DNA from: Perkinsus chesapeaki
Lineage: Eukaryota; Perkinsozoa; Perkinsida; Perkinsidae
Direction of reading: 5' to 3'
DNA length: 40,383 nucleotides
NCBI GenBank assembly: GCA_013115145.1
Contig: JAAPAO010000313.1
Location: 1-40,383, forward strand
Shown: one piece after another, positions 1 through 10,400 of the stretch
Layout: each line of letters begins with the position of its first letter
How positions within the stretch are numbered: position 1 is the first letter of the stretch
Notes under the pieces: model-generated
What the model saw: only the letters and a program-made list of their open reading frames with translations
Database searches by the model: none
What the model was told of the DNA's origin: nothing
Translations under genes and position numbers: made by a program

Positions 1-110
1 TCCTATCAGACTCCTTTCTATTATATCTCCTCCTCCGTATCACTAGTAACATATTTCCTATCAAACTCCTTTCGATTATATCTCCTCCTTTGCACTAGTA
101 GCTCTAATCA
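1..110. repeat. Tandem satellite, TC-rich ~50-bp unit
   Basis: About two diverged units containing TATATCTCCTCC, CACTAGTA and CCTATCA(A/G)ACTCCTTTC follow one another and may extend left of the window. Closely related units recur at about 30480-30640. It is non-coding. No function is evident. Confidence 0.6.
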
Positions 111-3003
111 CTTAACAGCTGATGATCCTGAATAATTCCACGGACCTCTGGGGCGCAGTCGGGAACTTTAGTGTTTTACCCACTCCTACTCCTCCTCAGA
201 TGTGGGGAAGTACAGCTACTATGCTCGATATGTTCAGTGACGAAGGATGAGCCAGAGCATTGCCATCATCATCATCATCATCACCGTCACTCACGATGAT
301 AAGCTATCATCTTCTTTTACTTCGGTGCGTCTTTATGGCCTATATTTTCTGTCAAGGAGTCGTAGAGGAACATCGTACTCCCCACTGGGGAGTCCCCAGC
401 AGGAGTACGTTCCATTTTCCCTTTTGAAAAAATACTGCCGTGGAGAATTAGGCTTCTTCATTGCATCTTTTCACGGCCCAGCAAAATCGATCAATCTCAA
501 TCTCAGTTCTGTAGCATTGGATGAGACCATGTTTGATGTTCCATATTTTAGCCCATTTGAAGTACTTGTGCGTCATCAATGATGTTGTGTAAGCAGATGT
601 CATCGGTAGGGTACTACTTGGATCGATGATTTCACAGTCAGTTGCTTCCAGCAGCTTCTACGACTCTTACTGGTGGTTTGCGTTAGGGTGCCGTCGGTGC
701 TTCCATCTAAGGTAGCTCTTCTGTGGAAATCATAGATTGTATCGACTGAAGATCTACGCCACTTCCCGGTCAAGTTAGAGCATTTTTCAATCGATTTCAA
801 AAGACGGCGGCGGATTTGGTTTTTAACCCATTTTTAAAATTCAAATCACCCCAGCGCGGGTACACGGCGGTTGGCGTTAAATGAAATTGCATGGGAAGGT
901 GCATGGCTCAATTGAGGAGCAACTGAGATGGAGTGTTCATAGTGTGAATGGATATGATGGGAACATCATCAACGAGTAGACAGCCAAAAACTAAACTGAA
1001 GTACATTCCTTCTGTCTGGCCCAATATCTGATGACCTCCTGCGGTGCATAGCAACATCACTTGCTGTTGAAGTTGATAATATTAAACTGATGGGTGTACT
1101 GTACTCGATATAATAACTATGTTGAATGTTAAGACGACCTCGCAAACCTTTCCCCTGAGACTGCCTAGTTTGAAACTCGGCGTGTTGGATTGGGCGTCCA
1201 GAACCGGTGCGTCCAAGGCATCACGGTTGGAGGGAGAATGGTTTAGTCGGCAGTATACGACGAAGTTGGTGTTAAAGGAAGAGCTGTCCCACACATCGTC
1301 CTCATCATCATCATCCCAATGCGAGTCCCTTAATACTCGTTTAGACGATAATAAGCCTCTTCAGAAAGCAAACGTGGAGAAATGGAGAGGCAGCATCTTC
1401 CGCCCTTCATACATTTCCACAGGGAAGGCATCAAGGAGCATCGAGGGTCCCCATCCACCACTTTCCCATCCTTTCAGCGGCCTATTTCCAATTCATTATC
1501 GGTAGTGGTTACTATTAGTAACCATCGCGGTTAATAGTACATTATCACCAGAGGCTTCAACGATGATTAACATGCTCTATCGGCAATCACCAGTTGCGGT
1601 TGGCTTTATCTAATACAGATACCTGAAAATGATTCTGAAGCTTATCTATGAAAATTTAATGCTCAGTGGGGCAGCTCCGAGGAAACTAGGATTTTATGTC
1701 CTGGATTTGTCATGCCGGCTTTTGATTCATCTGAGGTCAATCGAACTGAGCGGATTTCGGGGCTTCAAAAAGGCTTTATTATTATTGTTGACAACCCTTT
1801 GTCGTCGACATCAGTGATGTCCATCGATGATCTCGGGTTTGCCGGTGATGTCACGTCACCGGCAGATTTGACATGAGATGGAGTCGGTGCAATGAACGGT
1901 GGTCCGCCCTGGGTGTGACGTGACGTAGAATGTGATAGTGTAGGACAGGCTGGGCTCGACCCGGTGGAGCGCATGCCAGTGACAGTTATTAAAATATATC
2001 TTCAAGTCTGGTCTGCAAAGCTGATCTAGAGAAGTATCGGACGACAAAAGGATCCTGTTATCGTTTTGTCACCCGATTCTTCAGTTGCCACACTTGCCTG
2101 GTCAAACGGTCATTCCAGACTTGCTGTTCCGTGACGCCCCGATTGTCGGGCGCCTCGGAGTTTGTTGCATTATAAAGCATCGTCTTTGTGAAGTAGTGGT
2201 ACTGGAATCTGCCTACTCCATACAGCTCAGCTAGGCCTGGAAATTTCCCGATTTTTCCTCTGGTAAAGAAGATCATCTTGATTTGCTGCGGAAATCTGTG
2301 CTCGTGGCGCCAAACCAGTATGAGTCGGTCTCCGATTCATTTCCAGGTATTTTCTAGGGAAAGACCGCCTCGTTCCTCACCAACGCAATCATTTCCCGAT
2401 ACCCGTTGCTCTAGTAGCGACCTGGGAGGCTGTACCCCCTGAATTAGGCAATCCTTAAGCAGGATTGTAAGTAGGGGCGGTACTGGCCATTGGGACACGG
2501 CGCCCCGCCGAGCACAATAGGGCTCCTTGTCGGCCACAACAGACGACTTGCCTCCTTTCCACTTCTCTTGATCCATCAACCCTGCAGCAACTCGGGCCGC
2601 ATTGGCCACTTCATGCCGGATGTGCTGCGATATCTAGTAGTTTGCTGCCCCACCCGAGCTCTACAATTTCTTCGTCGATTCGTCATAGAGAACGCAGTTC
2701 TGACGTAAAACACGCAAAACGTAGACGGGCATTTCTCGGAAATTTTTTTCTTGGTCAAGTTATGTAGACGACCAACACGTGCAGATATGCCAACACTAAT
2801 TCCTACTACGAATTTCCTACGATACGTACCTTCACTCCGGCGATCAGAATCAACGGTCCGTAACTCAGGTTGTGAAATTCTACACTATGCATTCAGAATC
2901 TGAAATTCAAAGTCGCAGTTAGCGTGTTGAATTGAGAAAGTTAGAAACGGTCCCTTCGACATTTCGTTCGAGCTTCTCGATCGTTTTGCGCTTCAGTTTA
3001 ATT
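111..3003. other. Intergenic stretch without a convincing gene
   Basis: No open frame here shows a domain or a coherent exon-intron chain. Minus-strand frames at 2058-2276, 2337-2609 and 2576-2758 read like one broken coding region (Trp/Gln/Arg-rich, frames interrupted) and could be a decayed mobile-element gene, but I could not identify a family. A perfect palindrome with 9-bp arms (TGGTTACTA) and a one-base centre lies at 1506-1524, the same class as the cluster at 22.9-27.9 kb. Confidence 0.4.
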
Positions 3004-4209
3004 ATGACCCTCGGCGGTCATTTTATATCATTCCTCTTCTGCCTTTCTGTCGCGGATCGATGTAGCGCCGCTCAAGCTCAAAGCAATACTGTTCTCGTTC
3101 CTGAGGACACGGTGATTGCGGAGATCGCCAAATGGGCGTCGGCAAACGCCGCTGGTGCTCCTCGAGTGTCGGTTTTACTGCACACAAGGAGACTGGTCGA
3201 TCCTTCTCAATGCGAGTTGAATCGTCTCTTCCCTATTACGAGCGGTCTCGACCGAGAAGGCGCGCCTTCGGGGGTTGAGGCTGACCTGGACCGGGTCGCG
3301 GCTGCCGTTAAACAGGACGCTGACTTTGACCGTTTCCGGTTTTTCCGTTCCGACACTGTAACTTCGGCGCAAGCTTCCCTCACCGTCTTCATTGGTAAAA
3401 CCTGTCACGCCTCTCTACCAGTGACCAGAAGGACTCCATGGCACCTGGTACCCGACTGGCTCGGTGAAATCGATCTGCCGCTGGCCCATCAAGGCGACCT
3501 GCCCGAATGGCTTCTACAATCGGCGATTGAGAAATCTTTGCCGGTCCTGTTCATCGGTGACGAGGGAGCTGATAAGGTGTACACTGCCGCCTACGGCTTC
3601 CTCGGTGATATGAAGGCACATCGCCACTCTTGTTCTCGTGACCACTCCCACATGCACGCCAGCGCTGAAAGCAATGGTTTATGTGACCCGTTGAAGCTGG
3701 ACGAATCTGTCCCGTTGTGTCGTAGGCAGTATCTAATAGTGCATCCTAGCGCAGAAAACGGTACGCAGCTCCTCGACTATGCCGCGGAAGAGGCGTATTT
3801 CCTACGCGGTCAGCAAAATGTGACCGCCTGGCTTGAGGACTACTTCTACTCCAGACTCACCCCTGATGCCTCCGTAGTGATAGAGGGCGGCGCTGCCGAT
3901 CCTCACGAGCCTTCTTCTGACATCTTTCAAATCCTCTTTGTGGCATTACTTACATCTTTGCCGCATTATATCTTGCCGAATTTCAGTTTGGCCTCGGCGG
4001 CATCGGTCCTCGTAATAGCGTTGAGCGGCAATCTTCCCGGTGCGGTTATCGGCGGGCTGCTGGTGGCCTCTCACAGAACCCGAGAAGTGTCGTATCTTGC
4101 GGCACGTTTCAGTTCCTATTTAGCAGTCGGGATATCTTCCCTCCTTGTCTTTGGTAACAACGGTGCCTGCCTTATGTGCCTGACGGGAAGCTGCGCTGCT
4201 GGAGCCTGA
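3004..4209 (+). CDS. Unknown secreted or membrane protein, intronless (401 aa)
   Basis: The family is not recognised. The open frame extends upstream to 2932, but only through a TTG; the first ATG at 3004 begins a good signal peptide (hydrophobic FISFLFCLSVA, then a likely cut near the AQAQ segment), so I place the start there. The lumenal part has scattered cysteines, a His-rich loop (HRHSCSRDHSHMH) near residue 210 and no domain I can name. The last 100 residues are hydrophobic, with about two membrane spans (around FQILFVALLTSLPHYIL and VLVIALSGNLPGAVIGG) and a Cys-containing C-terminal tail. Clean codon usage and a 402-codon open frame make it very likely real. It lacks introns, unlike most neighbours. 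It could be a type I or multi-span surface protein. Confidence 0.75.
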   Translation: MTLGGHFISFLFCLSVADRCSAAQAQSNTVLVPEDTVIAEIAKWASANAAGAPRVSVLLHTRRLVDPSQCELNRLFPITSGLDREGAPSGVEADLDRVAAAVKQDADFDRFRFFRSDTVTSAQASLTVFIGKTCHASLPVTRRTPWHLVPDWLGEIDLPLAHQGDLPEWLLQSAIEKSLPVLFIGDEGADKVYTAAYGFLGDMKAHRHSCSRDHSHMHASAESNGLCDPLKLDESVPLCRRQYLIVHPSAENGTQLLDYAAEEAYFLRGQQNVTAWLEDYFYSRLTPDASVVIEGGAADPHEPSSDIFQILFVALLTSLPHYILPNFSLASAASVLVIALSGNLPGAVIGGLLVASHRTREVSYLAARFSSYLAVGISSLLVFGNNGACLMCLTGSCAAGA

Positions 4210-5066
4210 CACTAGGGATGCTTCGACGTTGTTGTGATCTCATTTCCGACATGCTGAGATGATTTCAATACCGAATACGAATGAAGCCTCAACTTTAAAG
4301 CCGAGAGCGGCCCAGTAGAGGTTGATATGTCTCCGGGCTTTTTGTAGCATCACCGACTAACGCTTTACTATTTTTACTTATGCCGTTCGGCTCGAGTTAA
4401 GACAGTGCCTGATATAGCTGTGCGTAGGGTCGTTGTCTAACGCCGTGTATAGCTTAGTTAGATTATCCATCCTTTGTGCAACTTAAACCGAAAGGGTTTA
4501 ATACCTGTACTCTTATTCGCACCGTGTGGTTCGGCGAGTGTAACTAGGGTCAAGAGATGCTTCGCGAGGGTTGTTGTGAGCGCCGGGTTAGGCTTGAGGC
4601 ACAAATACAACAAAAGATGACCTCTGCACTCGTGTGCAGGCACATCGCCCGGTAGGTGTCCTAGGTTGACCTAGAGCGCGAACATGTTTTCCGTTCCGTT
4701 CTGGATCTTCTGTCATTGCTGATGATATGGTAGATCGTGATCGACTCGCTTTGACCAGCTCATAATCGACGCTCGACCAAGTTTGACTATGGTCGGGGAG
4801 ATTACCATCCTTTACGTAAATGTTTATTGAGTATTAAAGATGGCTCCTGGGCTTTTGATAGAAACAACGTCGTGTAAACTTCTGAGGACTTGGTTACATA
4901 ACTGTATCTGACGGTGGGAGGTCAGTTGTGCGCTAGCTTATCGTTGAAACACTTCTCGGCTAGCTCACGTCTCCAGTGTGTCGTTCAATGAATCAGAACA
5001 TCTATGAAGACAAGTATCTTCTCCAGATTAAAATAGGGAATCTACAGATTTAATAGCACAGTTCGT
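4210..5066. other. Intergenic / possible minus-strand 3' region
   Basis: I see no supported gene. A minus-strand open frame of 61 codons (4458-4643) lies downstream of the short minus ORF at 5067-5292 and could be part of the same transcript, but I could not join them with a consistent splice phase. Confidence 0.3.
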
Positions 5067-5292
5067 ACCTTTGGTTGGTTCTGCCTGCCCAGAGCTTGAG
5101 CGCTTCTGCTATTTGAGTTATTTTCAAAGTGTCCTCTCCAGCTTCAGTAGACCTTAAGACCTTCCTTTCGGCTCCCATCAAGGCCGAGGCCCCGAGCGCG
5201 GCTGCGAGCACCTCTTCTCTCAAGGAGGTTGCCTTCGCAAGGAAACCCAGATGCGTGGTGTAAGCTCCGCCTGTCACGTTGTCGTCTTTCAT
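5067..5292 (-). CDS. Short Ala/Leu-rich ORF, possible 5' exon
   Basis: The ATG at 5292 opens a frame rich in Ala, Leu, Glu and Lys that looks helical and codon-biased like real exons. It either ends after 80 codons at 5050 or is spliced at a GTACGA donor just below 5069 (phase 2). No family is recognised. It diverges from the plus-strand gene starting at 5425, leaving about 130 bp for a shared promoter region. The 3' end is unresolved, so treat this as a candidate exon. Confidence 0.4.
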
Positions 5293-5424
5293 ATGTTTAT
5301 GAGCAGGTATCTGGTCCGTCGTCTTGGCTGAGGTTTATGTCAATTCGCAGCTCTGAGACTTTCCGCAATAGCGGAAGTAAGTGTTTTTGCAAGTGACTAC
5401 GAGTTAACCTTTTTTGTATCTTAG

Positions 5425-6185
5425 ATGCTAGCTGCGGATTTCAACTGCGATCATGTCCTAGTGACATGGCAACAAGGCGACACTAACGCTTTGGAGAACT
5501 TCAACGACGCCAAGGTGGTCTCGCCAGCGTTTCGGTTTTTGCAGAGTCTCCTTCTCTCAGGTCTCCGATCCTGCTCGTCTGTTCTCCGCCTCTGATGACA
5601 AATTGTGAGCTTCTTATTTATTGGTTTGATTTAAATGTTTTCCCGCGAAGGTACCGAGCATGCAACGCTCATGGCTGTTGGTCAATGATGAAGACGTTGA
5701 CTCAAGGGGAGTTCATGAACAGGAGCTTTTTTAAGGTGGGTTCGGTAAAATCAGCAGATACGCTCTGCTGGAGTCTTCTATTATATGGCCTTGGTTTTTC
5801 CGGTGGGTTTGGCCAATTTTTGCTCAATAATCTCTTCACTTCAAACCTTAAGTATGTGTATACTCTATTATCCGTAGATTCTGTATTGCTCTTTCGAAAC
5901 GTTACTGCTTATTTCAGAAACTCGGCGCCTTTAATCACAACTATAAAGGTGCAAGTCTCAACGGATCTGCAGTGGTGGTCCTCGAGAGCGACGATAAAGC
6001 CACTGACGGAGCGAGAGTTCTGTAAGCTTCTATACAAGTGTCCATGCCTGATTCCTTCGTTTGACAGCTACTCTGTGGTCAACAGTGAATCGCTTGATTC
6101 TGGCGCGGTTATCAAGTCATTGGGTGGAACTGAAGAGCAGTCTTCAAATGCCTCGAAGATGGCAGAAGAAGCTGTTGATAAGTAA
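5425..6185 (+). CDS. Unknown 146-aa protein, five exons
   Basis: The exons I can join with consistent phases are 5425-5514, 5561-5604, 5651-5735, 5918-6021 and 6068-6185, giving 146 codons plus stop. Introns are GT-AG; the first two are 46 nt. The product is a small soluble protein without signal peptide. Its second half contains a compact segment (GASLNGSAVVVLESDDKA) and an acidic, Ser-rich tail ending in EEAVDK. No family is recognised. The start is the first ATG in frame after a TTAG, so a further upstream exon is possible. Confidence 0.6.
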
Positions 6186-7026
6186 GGGGGTCGTACTCTT
6201 ATCAGCTGGAATGTGACCAAATTTATCGGCCGCAGCGTAGAATAGCTCAGTTGTCGCGTGCTTGAATTTGTTTGTATTTACTTTATTTCATTCCTTTCAT
6301 AATTTTCAGTTCAATTCGTTCGATTAAGTGCGACTCAAGTTGGGGCTGAATTTATAAAGCAAGCTTTACGCACGTTGAAACTTCCATCTTGAAATAAGTG
6401 GTGTGTATCCAAATGTTCAACAGCATGCTTCGTGGGGCTCAATGGTGAGTGTTATTCCGTACGATGTCCACCTGGCAGGTATGTCGCTGAGCGTTCTTAA
6501 GAAGCGATGATGCGGTGGTCGATCGAGAAGAAAGACGAACTCGTGTTTTTGAACGAATGAAACAAGGCAGTGAATTCCAGCCTATGGAGACTGTCTTGAT
6601 GATTGTTTCAACGCACAGAAGTCTCGGACTTCCTTTCGGCGGACTGCTTGTTCTTGAAATGTTTTACTCGAGTTTTTCAAACCAGTTGTTGTTTGGTTAT
6701 GTAGTGATGAGTCTATAGAAGATGTGGGAAAGTGTGATCCCGCCCCAATCAAATCCGTCTCACAGCCTTTTGGCCTCGGACAGGAGACAGGCAGTAAACG
6801 CACTCCTGCAAATCTTAGCAGCGCGTGACGGGTTTTGTTCTGCTGGAGTAATGCGTTTTATGCCCTACTAGGGATCCTTTCACTAAAAAGACGGTGAGGA
6901 ATGTCGACTTTGAACCTTCTGCGGGACTTTCTCTCCCCGATTTATGATCCTTCTTGATAATCTGCTGGCATACTATCCTTGAACATGCTGTGCAACTCGG
7001 GTCTATGAAAGATATGAATCGTTAAT
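6186..7026. other. Intergenic, nothing recognised
   Basis: Short open frames at 6515-6718 (+) and 6582-6803 (-) overlap each other on opposite strands and have no coherent splice sites or domain. I see no gene here. Confidence 0.4.
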
Positions 7027-7098
7027 GGGCTGAGCCGAGAATCGAACCCGGGACCTCGCGCACCCGAAGCGCGAATCATACCACTAGACCACACAGCC
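7027..7098 (-). tRNA. tRNA-Pro (anticodon CGG)
   Basis: Read on the minus strand, it is a complete 72-nt cloverleaf. The acceptor GGCTGTG pairs with CTCAGCC (one T-T mismatch), with discriminator C. The A box is TGGTCTAGTGGT and the anticodon stem CGCGC/GCGCG has loop TTCGGGT. The T-arm is built around GGTTCGATTCT. The loop, with U33 and CGG at 34-36, closely resembles eukaryotic tRNA-Pro. It has no intron and no encoded CCA. Several introns in this window carry degenerate tRNA halves; this is the only intact tRNA gene. Confidence 0.95.
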
Positions 7099-7477
7099 AC
7101 TCAACGACAAATCTCAGTTCTCAGACCTGACCTGATACTTCGCGCATTTTTACAGTTGCTTTTCTGTCTCGTCTCGTTCGGACTGTTGACCAATAAGCGC
7201 TTCTCTTGAAAGCTCCTGTAGAAGTGTAATCGGTGAACTCGTTTTCAGTCAACGCAATCTTGGGGCCTTCAGGGGCGTTCTTTGAGGAGGCTCTTTCTCA
7301 GGGGAGGTCTACGAACAGCCCGTTTGATTCCGTGAGATTGTACCGCTAAAATTGTTAGAATTACCGCTATCATTCCTAACGCAAAGCGACCCCCTGTTTC
7401 ATTCTTTTAATCTCCACTGCTTCTCCTTTGCAGTTTTTTTTCTTTCATTAAATAACACTAATAAAGGTATCTTAACT

Positions 7478-10400
7478 ATGGCACATCGGCGTGTAAAGAA
7501 TATCGTCTTTGATGAGGACTTACACGGTGACTATGACGACTATTATGATGATGCTGATTATTGGGGGGAAGGTGGAGACTATGATGAGGACTGGTAGTAC
7601 TGGGAGGACAATAAAAAGGATGCCTACCACCTGACGGGCTTCGGCGTGTTTCGTTTGCAATTCGTTTGATGGTGCACTATGTAATAATTGTTGCACTACC
7701 CTGGAATAAGCTCGTGGTACATATAGAGCTGTGGAAGCAGCAGCAGGACGCGAATGCTTTTATATAATAGTGCTATTTTAGTATGCTACTTTAATAATAT
7801 CTATTCTCCTTGACTAGCAGCTTCAATCAGGTCCTATCAAGCTCAGCCCAAAGCAGCAGCAAAATCTAAAAATAAAGCGAAAGGTAGAATGGTCTGATAT
7901 TTCAGAAATGCCGTCGGTGCAATATAACTGAATCTGTTACGAAATGACTCAAAGTCTCGCTAGAAGTTATAGGATAGTATTTTCTCCTTCTTCCCATAAG
8001 ATTCACTGTGACGATTCGTTTGATAAATGATGCAATGATCGCCAAGTTCTCTCGTCGGAAAATCGGGTTCGCAAGTCAAGAGCGGGCTATCCTCAAAATC
8101 GGAATATATCCACTCGTTTGCAAGGAAAGAACTGCAATTTGTGAAAATCATCGTTAGTGTCGGTGGCAGTACTTAAGGAGGATACATGCATTCTCCATGA
8201 CTAGTCGATGGGGGAAGGGTAGATCTCGATGAAGGACAAGAAGCGGATATTTCAACGTTGTGTATAGTAATAGTAGCCGGGAGTCGTCTGACATCAGCAG
8301 AATAGGTTCGTAGAAAATCGAAAAATGGTTCAATAGAACCTCTTTTCAGCTGTGGAGTTTTATTGCGGAGGAGATACATTGGAAATTTACCGCAATTTGC
8401 AGTGAATTTTACCGGAAATTTTACCGGAAATTTTCTGGGGGGAATTTTGCCGAAAATTTTACCGGAAATTTTGCCGGAATTTTTGGGGGGAGAATTTGTT
8501 CGCGGGAGAAAATCAAATATGAAATGCACATCTCTCTCGCTATTATTCTATGACCGGTACTGTCTTTAATTACATTGTGTTCATCTGTCAGCCAAAGCGG
8601 AATCTAAACCAGCGCCAAAGGTGAAGAAGGCAACGTCATCTCAGAAGCAGGCAGCATCAGCAGGAGGAGGAGGAGGAGAAGGAGGAAGCCGAATGGGTAG
8701 TCATTCACTGGGGGGAGGGAGAGTTGGAGTATATGGTTATGCTCTCCTACACTTATACAGCAAAAATATGGATAGCGATTGATGCTCCTACCACCGTCAC
8801 ATTCGCTCGCTTATGTTGCTGGGGAAACGATACAGATCTCGAGAAAAATACGGTATGAGTTTAAACCTCCGAAGTAGGCTAGTATTTTCTATAATGGTCT
8901 GGGTATGCCATCGCTAAGCAGAAGTGGTGGAGGCAGCAGTCGGCATCGGTGTTAAGGGGTCAAAGGAAAAGCGGAATATTTTTGTCAAGTGTGGCAATGC
9001 ATTTTATTTTTCTTCTTTCACTTATAAAATATTTTTTTTGGATCTCATGAAGATTCCCTGCCTGATTTCATCAGTGCATGATGACATGCGGTACGCTCTA
9101 GGCTGTCTTAGCATCAGCAGGCAGAACTCGCCTCCTCGGAATGGGTTTATAAAGCAGTATTGGAGATTGTGCGTGTTAGCCTGCACGCCGAAGTTGGTCA
9201 GTGTGATGCCCGTTTTGTCATATTTGGGAATGCTCGATCTTGGTGACTGTCAGGGGGAGGGGAGGGTAGCAACACTTTCGATTGGTCACCGTCGGTACAT
9301 CCGGCGTTGCCCGGAAAGTAAAGTTGCAAAGCTCCTCTGCTGTCGCTGGTTACTCCCTGGCTCCAAAGAGATATATCGCCCTTTTCTTCTTTTCCGTGTC
9401 GTTGGTTGCCGACATTGTTATAGGAGAAATCATCTCCTATTAATTGATTGTTGATGCTTAGCTGGCTGAATGTTAGGGGGTTGGTGAAGAAGCATTCTTT
9501 AGGTAGCCAAAAGCATGCTGAAAAGAGTCACGAGGAAGTTGTAGAGGAGGTGAACGAGCGGGTTAAAGACGCTGGGCTGTTGCCTAAGGAAAGGGTGAGA
9601 AAGATGGGCAGCACATGGGAGACCGGGACGGAGGGTTTGAATGGGATGCGGTTAGATAGATTGCAAATATATCTATATGAACGCTAAGTAACTTTGGTAG
9701 GAGTTATACTCGCATTGGAAGGATCATGAGACGCGCTTCTTAGGCATGGCGTGGGTTCGAACCCCGGCGAGGGTATTTTAATTTTCCAGGTGAACCAGCT
9801 GGTTCGGCAGTCGTCACGATCGTTGTCTCGGGCGGAGGAGTTGGTTAAGCAAGATGTGGATGCAATGAAGTCAAAGCATGAGGAATTGTCGGAAAAGGTA
9901 TCTTAGGTTGAAGCGTGCAAGGTACAAAATGGGTTAAGTTTCAGGCCCCTCACGTGCCAAAGATGTGTTTGGTTGTTGTTGGTCACGTTGATTCCGGCAA
10001 GAGTACCCTGATGGGTCATCTTCTAGTTGAACTGGTAAAATGTCATCGCCGAGGATCGAACCCGTGACCGTCTTCCTCAGGGCCATGTATCCTCCAGAGA
10101 AATGCATCGTTTCACTCGAGATGCTGCCGCCTGTGGGAAGCAAAGCTTCGAATACGCCTGGGTAAGTTGAAGAGCTCTGATCGCCAATACCTAGACTGAT
10201 TAAATCATCCCTGCTGAGGTGCAGTGCCCGCTGGAGACAAGAAATTTGCTCTTAATACGGAGGAAATAATGCAATGCAAATTAGGTTGGAGAATAGGTTA
10301 CTGGGCCACAAGGAAGCATGACATGGCACTTCCGACAACTCTTGCGTGGGCCCCGATCGTATGGCGTTCGGAAGCTCTAGAGAGAGGCTCGCTGATGCTG

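Noticed and set aside
2932-3003. Upstream extension of the 3004 gene
   Set aside because: It starts only at TTG; the ATG at 3004 directly begins a signal peptide.
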